The notes beneath the pieces were generated by a model. That model had not been told where the DNA came from, ran no database searches, and was given only the letters and a program-made list of their open reading frames with translations. Shown piece after piece: positions 16,597 through 22,960 of a stretch of 64,000 bases of DNA. The DNA is from an uncultured Phycisphaerales bacterium (GTDB lineage Bacteria; Planctomycetota; Phycisphaerae; Phycisphaerales; UBA1924), in NCBI GenBank assembly GCA_903929885.1, contig CAIYWI010000027.1, positions 1 through 64,000 of the forward strand, given 5' to 3'. Position 1 is the stretch's first letter. Each line of letters begins with the position of its first letter. A program made the position numbers and the translations under genes.

Positions 16597-17922
16597 TCAG
16601 GGGCCGACGAAGGTGTTGCCTCGCTCGGTGGGCAGTTCGTCGCCCCGCAGGCGGAACTCCATGCGGGCCACGCGCGCCCCCGACCGGCGCATCTCGGCGC
16701 GGGCATCGGCCAACGCATGATCCACGACGGCGGGCATCCAGATGTTGTCGTCGCCGTTCTGCGGCGACGACAACCAGGCGCCCGATCCGTCCGACCGCAT
16801 CACCCATTGCCCGTCGCCGCCGTGATTCGGCGAGTTCTCCAGCGGGTTCACGGCCTGGCCCAGTCGCGATCGCGCCACCACCGGCGACTTGTCGGCCAGC
16901 ACCACCATGGGCGTGTCGCCGTGACGCTCGCCCCACTGCGGCTTCACGCTCGAGAACATCACGTGATAGCTGTACGACACCTCGGCGTGGCAAGACCAGT
17001 CGCCCTGCGAGGCGTCGCACCTGCAACTTCGCTCCGAGGCGGGATTGCCCGGGCAGGCGAAGTCGCGGAGCGTGGCGTACCGCAGTCGGGGCAGTTGGAA
17101 GAGATTCGCGGAGTTGGACCGCCCCGGACCGTTGCCCACGTCCCACCAGGTGGGACCGGCCAACGACGCGCTCGCCACCGGCAGTTGCTCGCGGTAGTCG
17201 GTGGCGTAGGTGCTCATCGCGCCGGCCACGGTCGCCATGTTGTTGCCGCAGGTCATCTTCATCGACTGATGACGCCACGAGGTCAGGACGGGCCAGAGCA
17301 CGCTCGCGGCCAGCAGGCCGGCGGCGGCCATCGACAGCACGTCGGCCATTCGGCGAAAGACGGGACGTCCGACCGCCGGCGCGGGGGGCTCCATCGCGGT
17401 GGCCGCGATGCGGGCCAAGGTGCGATCGGTCAGGTCGCGGGAGCATCGCTCGCCTTCGCGAGGCGCGGTGACGAGCGCCCCCACTCGCATCAAGACCCCG
17501 GCTCGTTCACGCAACGTGGCGTTCACGCCATCGACGTGGAAGTTGGCGGCGGCCAACGCGTCGAGCGCCTCCTCGTCGGCCGCGACCAGCATGGCCTCGG
17601 CACGCGACCCCGACAGGCGATCGGCCTGGGCGATGGACGCCAGCGTGCGATCGACGAGCGTCGAATCGACATCGACCGCCATGCCGTCGCCCGCGGCCAG
17701 TCCCATCAGGTCGGCGATCGCGCCCGCTCGCTCGCGGAGCGAATCCGGCACCATGGACAGGTCGAAGCCTGCATCGATGAGCGCGTCGAAGGCCAGTTCG
17801 TCGAGCGCGGACAGGCGGGGCTCGTCGTTGCGAGGCCTCGAGGAACCGCGGGGGTGATGTTCGGGCTCGAAAGTCATTCGTGAACGATCCGCTGCGGCGC
17901 CTCCACCGCGGCTCCCTGTCAT
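16597..17922 (-). CDS. Sigma-linked membrane protein with duplicated N-terminus and pseudopilin-like C-terminus
   Basis: Candidate anti-sigma or sensor for the ECF sigma factor encoded just upstream. Of its 441 residues, the cytoplasmic half contains an internal duplication: DALIDAGFDL...SLRERAGAIADLMGL...DRTLASIA is repeated as DALAAANFHV...TLRERAGVLMRVGAL...DRTLARIA. One membrane helix follows at about 190-212. The outer part resembles planctomycete DUF1559-type proteins: CGNNMATVAGAMSTYATDY, a Cys-rich segment (ACPGN, CRCD), and near the end a His followed by ten residues and DG, close to the H-X9-DG pattern. The start ATG at 17922 has GGAG at seven bases and lies four bases after the sigma stop; an ATG at 17877 is an alternative. 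No zinc anti-sigma HxxxCxxC motif is visible. Confidence 0.75.
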   Translation of the reverse strand: MTGSRGGGAAADRSRMTFEPEHHPRGSSRPRNDEPRLSALDELAFDALIDAGFDLSMVPDSLRERAGAIADLMGLAAGDGMAVDVDSTLVDRTLASIAQADRLSGSRAEAMLVAADEEALDALAAANFHVDGVNATLRERAGVLMRVGALVTAPREGERCSRDLTDRTLARIAATAMEPPAPAVGRPVFRRMADVLSMAAAGLLAASVLWPVLTSWRHQSMKMTCGNNMATVAGAMSTYATDYREQLPVASASLAGPTWWDVGNGPGRSNSANLFQLPRLRYATLRDFACPGNPASERSCRCDASQGDWSCHAEVSYSYHVMFSSVKPQWGERHGDTPMVVLADKSPVVARSRLGQAVNPLENSPNHGGDGQWVMRSDGSGAWLSSPQNGDDNIWMPAVVDHALADARAEMRRSGARVARMEFRLRGDELPTERGNTFVGP

Positions 17923-17926
17923 GCAT

Positions 17927-18553
17927 TCACTCCGGCGCCTCGCGAGCGGCCTGCGCATCGGCCTTGGCCTTCCAGAGCCTGGCGAACGCCGCCACCGCCG
18001 AATGCAGGCGGGACTTGACGGTGCCCAGCGGAATGCCGAGTTCGTCGGCAATCTGCACGTAGCTCAGTCGCTGGAAGTAGGCCAGCAGCAGGATCTCGCG
18101 AAGCGTGTAGGGAAGAGCGTCGAGAATGCCCTGCACCTTCACGCTGGTCTCCCGTCGCTGCAAGGCGGCGTCGGGGGCCGGAATGTCAACCTCCATCAAG
18201 TCGATGAAACTCGCCGAGGGGCCCTCCCCCCCGGCGCCGCCGCCGCCGTCCATCGGGGCCGACAGATCCAACGTGCGACGACGAACCCTCCTACGCAGAT
18301 AGTCGCGTGCCTTGTTCGCGGCGATCGTGAATAACCAAGGACGGAACCGGCGTTCCGCGTCGAATGTGTGGGCTGCAACGTGTGCCTGGAGGAAGGCCTC
18401 CTGAAAGACGTCTTCGGCGCCGGCGGTCTCCCCGGTCAATCGCGTGAGAAATCGCATCAGGTCGGGCTGATGTCGCTCGATGAGCGTGCGCATCGCCGTG
18501 GGATCCCCTTGACGATGCCGCTCGAAGAGGATTTCGTCGCTCGTCTGACTCAC
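17927..18553 (-). CDS. ECF-type RNA polymerase sigma factor
   Basis: Alternative sigma factor of about 208 residues. Region 2 (about 5-85) has the -10 recognition helix AEDVFQEAFLQAHVAAHTFD and FRPWLFTIAANKARDYLRRR; region 4 (about 140-195) has LPYTLREILLLAYFQRLSYVQIADELGIPLGTVKSRLHSA. The start is uncertain: the family sequence begins just after a GTG at 18553, with a TTG two codons upstream and a longer open frame to 18694 that does not look like protein. The downstream neighbour is the membrane protein discussed above, separated by four bases, as expected for a sigma/anti-sigma pair. Confidence 0.9.
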   Translation of the reverse strand: MSQTSDEILFERHRQGDPTAMRTLIERHQPDLMRFLTRLTGETAGAEDVFQEAFLQAHVAAHTFDAERRFRPWLFTIAANKARDYLRRRVRRRTLDLSAPMDGGGGAGGEGPSASFIDLMEVDIPAPDAALQRRETSVKVQGILDALPYTLREILLLAYFQRLSYVQIADELGIPLGTVKSRLHSAVAAFARLWKAKADAQAAREAPE

Positions 18554-18654
18554 GCTCAACCGATCCGAACCGGGCCGGTCGGCCCGACACCATCGTTCAC
18601 CGGGCAGGATATCCACGAACCGCCCCCGCCCTTCCGCGGACGACCGGGCCCCGA

Positions 18655-19026
18655 TCAGGGGTACTCGATGCCGAACCGTCGCACCCCCACGCACCTCGAG
18701 AACTGCACGGCGCGGGCGCCTCGCGAAGGACCGAACTTCGACACCCCCTGGGCTCGCAGGCGCGGCGCGTGCACCCGTTCATACTCGGCAAAGGCGGAAC
18801 GATCGGAAAAGACATACCTCGAAACCACCCTGATGCGGGAGTCGCCCGGATCCTCCGCATCGAGGATCACGAGTTCGGCGGACATGGCCCCGCCCCGGAT
18901 CACGTCGGCCAAGTGCCCCGCCTCGAGCCAGGCGACGTACTCGGCGGCGACCTCCGCATCCGGAATGGTCGCCGTGACCCAATAGACCAACGTGTCGCCG
19001 CCCGATCGGGATTCGTCCGGTGTCAT
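18655..19026 (-). CDS. DUF4286-like small protein
   Basis: A 123-residue soluble protein with a ferredoxin-like pattern: a first strand (LVYWVTATIP), then EVAAEYVAWLEAGHLADVIRGG, strands VILDA and IRVVSRYVFS, and the helix DRSAFAEYERVHAPRLRAQG. This is how DUF4286 proteins read; their biochemical function is not known. The start ATG lies five bases from a perfect 11-bp inverted repeat, so the repeat is in its leader or operator. It is transcribed toward the first sigma gene, about 100 bases ahead of it, and divergently from the second sigma gene. Confidence 0.75.
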   Translation of the reverse strand: MTPDESRSGGDTLVYWVTATIPDAEVAAEYVAWLEAGHLADVIRGGAMSAELVILDAEDPGDSRIRVVSRYVFSDRSAFAEYERVHAPRLRAQGVSKFGPSRGARAVQFSRCVGVRRFGIEYP

Positions 19027-19030
19027 GATC

Positions 19031-19110
19031 GAGCATATGGGGCTGCCGACCCCGGAGTCCCATATGCTCCCGAAAAGGCCATGGATCGGCAATGGACGAC
19101 CGGGGTCGGC
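19031..19110. promoter_or_regulatory. Two interlocked inverted repeats between DUF4286 and the second sigma gene
   Basis: GAGCATATGGG (19031-19041) is perfectly complementary to CCCATATGCTC (19059-19069) with a 17-base spacer. Within that spacer, GCCGACCCCGG (19045-19055) is perfectly complementary to CCGGGGTCGGC (19100-19110). As DNA these may be operators in the divergent promoter region. As RNA on either strand they could form alternative stems or an H-type pseudoknot. If translation of the sigma gene began at the in-frame ATG at 19092, the last arm would fall inside the coding region. Confidence 0.6.
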
Positions 19111-19154
19111 GTTTGACCTCCCGGAGCGTTCGAGCGCATAGGAGCGTGATCGGC

Positions 19155-19769
19155 GTGCAGGACGACCGCAGCGACCCATCTCCTCCCGACGACGACCTCG
19201 CTTCGCTGCTCGCGAACGCCTCCCGCGGCGATCCGGCCGCGTGGTCCGATCTGGTGAGCCGTTACGCGCGTCGAATTTACGCCTTGGCCCGCAGCCGCTG
19301 CGGGAATCACGACGTGGCCGAGGAACTCACCCAGTCGGTCTTCGCGACCCTCGCCGAAAAGCTCCCCGCCGGGGGCTACGACGAACGGGGCAGGTTCGAG
19401 GCTTGGCTCTTCAGGGTTGCCGCCAACAGGGTGCGTGACCACGTCCGTCGAAGCCGCCTGCGATATGCGTCGCAGGATCCCGACATCCTCGACCGCGAGC
19501 ATGTGGCTCGCGACGCGGACCCGCCCGGCGCCATCGATGCGACGGAACTGGCAAGTCTGCGGGTGGCGATGAGTGGATTGACCGAGACAGACCGCGAAGT
19601 GATTGAACTCAGGCACCACGGAGGACTCTCGTTCAAGCAGATTGCCGAGTTGCTCGACGAACCCCTCGGAACCTTGCTCGCCCGCCATCACCGGGCCCTT
19701 CGAAAGCTCCGCGAGACGATGGAAGCGATGACCCAACCCTCCCGACCCGTGACGGGGGACGAACAATGA
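19155..19769 (+). CDS. ECF-type RNA polymerase sigma factor (second module)
   Basis: Second alternative sigma factor, about 204 residues. Region 2 contains DVAEELTQSVFATLAEKLP and RFEAWLFRVAANRVRDHVRRSR; region 4 contains LTETDREVIELRHHGGLSFKQIAELLDEPLGTLLARHHRAL. In the last helix LARHH replaces the more usual VKSRLH, so its promoter preference may differ from the first sigma factor. The start is chosen at a GTG with AGGAG ten bases upstream; an ATG at 19092 and a GTG at 19146 are in frame. Its stop overlaps the next gene by four bases (ATGA). Confidence 0.9.
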   Translation: MQDDRSDPSPPDDDLASLLANASRGDPAAWSDLVSRYARRIYALARSRCGNHDVAEELTQSVFATLAEKLPAGGYDERGRFEAWLFRVAANRVRDHVRRSRLRYASQDPDILDREHVARDADPPGAIDATELASLRVAMSGLTETDREVIELRHHGGLSFKQIAELLDEPLGTLLARHHRALRKLRETMEAMTQPSRPVTGDEQ

Positions 19770-20311
19770 ATGACGGAATCGATCCCATGAATCACGCCCC
19801 CACGAACCGGCCCCACGAACCGGCCACGCCCGACGACGTCCGCGACGTGGCCGCGTTGCTGGACCGTGTCGCCGGCGCCACGCGGGCCCTGCCCGACGCC
19901 TCGTTCGAGGCCCGTCTGGCGATGCGGACGCGTCCCGTCGCGGCTCGTCGCGACCAGGCCCACCCTCGCACGACGCCTCACTTCGACGCGTGGGGCATGC
20001 AGCGAACCTCGCGGCCCCTGTGGGCTGCACGCGTGGCGGCGGCATGTGCCATCGCCGGCGGCGTGATCGCCGCGTGGGTGGGCATGCAGCCCATCTCGGG
20101 TCCCTCGAACGACCGCCTCGCGTCCAGCGGTTCCGAAGCCGCCACCGACGACATCGAGTGGGCCTTTGCGATCGCGGGGTTGGGCGACGACAGCGATTCC
20201 TCGCTCGATGAACTCCTGAGGCAGGCATCGCAACAGGCCGACTCGATCGACTCGACCATCCGCCAAGGCATCGACATCACCGAGCTGTTCGGTGAGGAGG
20301 ACGCCACGTGA
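19766..20311 (+). CDS. Putative anti-sigma membrane protein of the second ECF module
   Basis: A 181-residue protein with a soluble N-terminal half (VAALLDRVAGATRALPDASFEARLAMR), one membrane segment at about 85-106 (ARVAAACAIAGGVIAAWVGM) and an acidic outer tail rich in Asp, Ser and Gln. Its position, overlapping the sigma stop (ATGA), and its topology fit an anti-sigma factor. No zinc-binding anti-sigma motif is present, so this assignment rests on context. Its own stop overlaps the next gene's GTG start, so the three genes form a coupled unit. Confidence 0.7.
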   Translation: MNDGIDPMNHAPTNRPHEPATPDDVRDVAALLDRVAGATRALPDASFEARLAMRTRPVAARRDQAHPRTTPHFDAWGMQRTSRPLWAARVAAACAIAGGVIAAWVGMQPISGPSNDRLASSGSEAATDDIEWAFAIAGLGDDSDSSLDELLRQASQQADSIDSTIRQGIDITELFGEEDAT

Positions 20312-21306
20312 CCACTTCCAACGCTCCGCTGCTCGCCGCCAACGGCCCGTCGACCGCCGCCGGTCGTCTTGTTCGCCTCGTCGTCTGCCTGCTCGCCGTG
20401 GCGGGCGGGGCGTCATCCGCGTCGGCCCAGGAGGATCAGCCGCCGCCGCACGAACAGCGAGCCCCACGCGAGGGCCGGCCCGAGCGGGCCGGCACGCCCG
20501 ACGCAGCCTCGCTGCGTGAGCGTCTCGAGTCGCGGCTGAACGAGGTGCAGGAGCAGCGGCGGCAGCTCCGTGCCGCGCTCGAACGGCTGGAACAGGGCGC
20601 CTCGCCCGGCGATGTGTTCCGCGAGTTCGGACCCTTCCTGCGGGGGCAGGGCCGCGGCGAGGGTCCCGGTCGCGGCGAAGGCCAGGACCGCCCGCCGCCG
20701 CCTGATGGCATGCGAGAGCGAGACGAGGGCCGTCAGGGGCCGGGCATGCGGGGCGATGGGCGTGGCCAACGGCCTGCGCAGCGCCAGGCGCCGATCTCGG
20801 CCGAGGAACGCGAACGGCTGATGGCGCAACTGCGTGAGCACGCCCCCGACCTTGCCGCCCGCGTGGAGGCCATGCAGTCGCGTGATCCCGAGACCGCGCG
20901 ACGCTTTGGCGCCCGTCTGCTCCCTCGCGTGCACGAGGCCATGCGACTTCGCGAGAGCGAGCCGGACACCTTCCGCCTCAAGATTCGCGAGTTGACCAAC
21001 AGCGCGTCGGTCTTCGAGGCCATGCGGGCCTTTCGTGACGCCCCGGAAGCCGAACCGGCCGTCCGCGCCGAACGTGAAGGGGCGTTGCGTCAGGCGCTGG
21101 GCGAGCAGTTCGCCATCCGCCGCGAGATCCTCGCCCGCGACATCGATGCGCTCTCGAAGCGTCTTGACGGCATGCGCGCCGAACTCGAGAAGGGCGAGGC
21201 GGACAAGCAAGACACCATCGACATGGTCATCAAGTCCGTCAAGGAGTTCCACGACGCCATGGATCGCGAGCAGCCCCCGCCGCCCGCGCCGCCCGCGCCG
21301 CGTTGA
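20308..21306 (+). CDS. Secreted, charged coiled-coil protein of the second ECF module
   Basis: A 332-residue protein starting at a GTG that overlaps the previous stop (GTGA). The signal peptide VRLVVCLLAVAGGASSASA is followed by a probable cleavage site before QEDQ. The mature part is very rich in Arg, Glu, Gln and Pro. It has helical stretches (SLRERLESRLNEVQEQRRQL, then EERERLMAQLREHAPDLAAR, then LARDIDALSKRLDGMRAELE), a low-complexity Gly/Arg/Gln section at about 110-155 and a Pro/Ala tail (PPPPAPPAPPAP). It could be an envelope-stress or periplasmic chaperone-like protein under the adjacent sigma factor, but no family is recognised. Confidence 0.72.
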   Translation: MTTSNAPLLAANGPSTAAGRLVRLVVCLLAVAGGASSASAQEDQPPPHEQRAPREGRPERAGTPDAASLRERLESRLNEVQEQRRQLRAALERLEQGASPGDVFREFGPFLRGQGRGEGPGRGEGQDRPPPPDGMRERDEGRQGPGMRGDGRGQRPAQRQAPISAEERERLMAQLREHAPDLAARVEAMQSRDPETARRFGARLLPRVHEAMRLRESEPDTFRLKIRELTNSASVFEAMRAFRDAPEAEPAVRAEREGALRQALGEQFAIRREILARDIDALSKRLDGMRAELEKGEADKQDTIDMVIKSVKEFHDAMDREQPPPPAPPAPR

Positions 21307-21316
21307 TTGCTCGACA

Positions 21317-21412
21317 GGCCCAACGAAAGGCCCAACGAAAGGCCCAACGAAAGGCCCAACGAAAGGCCCAACGAAAGGCCCAACGAAAGGCCCAACGAAA
21401 GGCCCAACGAAA
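21317..21412. repeat. Eight perfect tandem copies of a 12-bp unit
   Basis: The unit GGCCCAACGAAA is repeated eight times without a single change, followed by a broken copy (GGCC). It starts 10 bases after the stop of the secreted coiled-coil gene and ends 17 bases before the stop of the convergent tRNA-binding protein gene. Because 12 is a multiple of 3, all six frames stay open through it, but no gene there is supported. The complete identity of the copies suggests recent expansion. Confidence 0.95.
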
Positions 21413-21429
21413 GGCCGCAAAGTCCGAGG

Positions 21430-21855
21430 TCAGGAGACGATCGCGCCCGGTGCGATGTCGGACGACGGCGCGAGCAGCACCACCATGCGGGCGACATCGG
21501 CCGCGCCGTCCTTGGGGACGTTGCTGGCGGCCAGCAGCATGCCGCGGGATTCCTCGCCCCGAAGCATCCGCGGCGCAAGGTTGGCCACGATGATGATCGA
21601 CCGGCCCACGAGCTGCTCGGCCGTGTAGTGCTCACGGATGCCCGCGCAGATCTGTCGCGGCGTGCCGGAACCGTCGTCGAGTTGCAGCTTGAAGAGCTTG
21701 TCGGCCTTGGGGTGGTTCTCCGCGGCGACGACCTTCGCCACGCGCAGGTCCACCTTGGCGAACTCCTCGAACGTGATCTGGGGCTTGGGTTCGACGCCCG
21801 TCTTGGGAGCGGGCGCGGGCGTGGCGGGAGCGGGGGCGGGCGTGGGCTCGGACAT
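21430..21855 (-). CDS. Stand-alone tRNA-binding domain protein (MetG C-terminal / Arc1p-like)
   Basis: A 141-residue protein with an Ala/Pro-rich leader (about 1-22) and then a single OB-fold tRNA-binding domain: ITFEEFAKVDLRVAKVVAAE, HPKADKLFKLQLDDG, RQICAGIREHY, GRSIIIVANLAPRMLRG, ESRGMLLAAS. This domain usually forms the C-terminus of methionyl-tRNA synthetase, or occurs alone as CsaA/Trbp111-type proteins. No catalytic synthetase domain is attached or adjacent. It could dock to a MetG lacking the domain, which cannot be checked here. The start ATG is the first Met before the Pro-rich leader. Confidence 0.88.
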   Translation of the reverse strand: MSEPTPAPAPATPAPAPKTGVEPKPQITFEEFAKVDLRVAKVVAAENHPKADKLFKLQLDDGSGTPRQICAGIREHYTAEQLVGRSIIIVANLAPRMLRGEESRGMLLAASNVPKDGAADVARMVVLLAPSSDIAPGAIVS

Positions 21856-21913
21856 GGGCGAGGGCACCGGACGGGAGGATCGGAACGACCCGCACGCTGG
21901 CGCGCCGCGGGCA

Positions 21914-22960
21914 TCAATCGCCCTTGACGCCGCCCGTCGGATCGAGCGGGACTGTAGGCGACGGCTTGGCCCCCTCGGCCTGCCTCGCGGGCTGTGGCGG
22001 CTCATCATCGCGGCCGTCCGGGTGGCGCACCCATCGGCCGTGGCGCCAGTACATTCGAGCCGCATCCACGCCGGCCCGCGTGCACACGGCCGCCGGATCC
22101 GGATCCGCCAGCGGCGTCCCGTCATCGACCGCGAGTTGCGCGGCCCACGATCGCTGCTCGCCTTGCAGGAGCCACGACTCGAGTCGCACCTGGGCCATCA
22201 GTTCCGCGGGTTGCATGGCCGGGCCGGGCGTGCCGGCGCACACGGGACACGCGCGATGTTCGGGCTGCGGCCCGCCTCCTCGCTTCACCACGCCCTTGTT
22301 GGCGCACTCGCGACAGGGCCATGCCGCCGCTTCGCGTTCGAGCCACGAGATCCCGCCCTGCACGCCGCCTCGGCGAAGCAGCGGTTCGATGGCCCGCAGC
22401 GCCTGCATCACCTCCGGCCTGGCGAGCGTCTGCCTGGCGATCACGCCTTCGCCCGCACGCACGTGCCCGAGCACGACGGCCAGACGGAAGGGCATGGCAT
22501 CCACGCTGGCGGGCGGCGGCCTGCGCAGCCACGCCGGCGAAGCGGCGCCCGTCGGATCGACGAGCGCGGCGAGCGCCTCGTACCAGCGACGATCCCGCTG
22601 GACGCCCGTGGCCTCCGCCAGTCCGTGGCACGCGCTGGCCGCGATGTGCCTGTCGCCCGGCCGGCCGCGAGCCAACTCGAAGGCACGCCCGAAGAGATCG
22701 ACGGCCAACCTCGTGTCGGCCGGCCCGCCCGCCGCGTCGAGCACCTCCTCGCCCAGCAACAGGTAGGCCTCGGGCTCGGAGGGCGACAGCGAGGCGAGTC
22801 GGGCGGCGAATCGCTCGGCGAGGGGCTGAGGTCGCGTGGCGGCAGGCTGCGCGGCTCCGCCGGACGGGCCCGTCGCGGGCTGCGCCATGGCGAGCGCCCC
22901 CGCGAGGAGCATGGAGGCTCCGACCGCTCGAGCGGTCGCATCGCGACGCTGGCGCCTCAT
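21914..22960 (-). CDS. Secreted protein with CxxC...CxxC ribbon, last gene of the five-gene operon
   Basis: A 348-residue protein with a signal peptide (ARAVGASMLLAGALAMAQP). The first half looks like helical, TPR/Sel1-type repeats (AYLLLGEEVLDAAGG, then RLAVDLFGRAFELARGRPGD, then ACHGLAEATGV). Around residues 214-246 it carries CRECANKG followed by CPVCAGTPG, two CxxC pairs separated by 16 residues, as in DnaJ-type or rubredoxin-like zinc ribbons. The tail is Pro/Asp-rich. The ATG overlaps the stop of the J-domain-like gene by four bases. No family recognised. The ribbon next to an HPD-containing gene suggests partner functions; this is inference. Confidence 0.72.
   Translation of the reverse strand: MRRQRRDATARAVGASMLLAGALAMAQPATGPSGGAAQPAATRPQPLAERFAARLASLSPSEPEAYLLLGEEVLDAAGGPADTRLAVDLFGRAFELARGRPGDRHIAASACHGLAEATGVQRDRRWYEALAALVDPTGAASPAWLRRPPPASVDAMPFRLAVVLGHVRAGEGVIARQTLARPEVMQALRAIEPLLRRGGVQGGISWLEREAAAWPCRECANKGVVKRGGGPQPEHRACPVCAGTPGPAMQPAELMAQVRLESWLLQGEQRSWAAQLAVDDGTPLADPDPAAVCTRAGVDAARMYWRHGRWVRHPDGRDDEPPQPARQAEGAKPSPTVPLDPTGGVKGD

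Noticed and set aside
21317-21412. CRISPR array
   Set aside because: The units are 12 bases with no spacers and no cas genes are present.
21303-21593. Coding proteins made of repeated KAQR or ERPN units
   Set aside because: The 12-bp array is open in all frames for trivial reasons, and the flanking sequence is antisense to the tRNA-binding protein. No start with a ribosome site is present.
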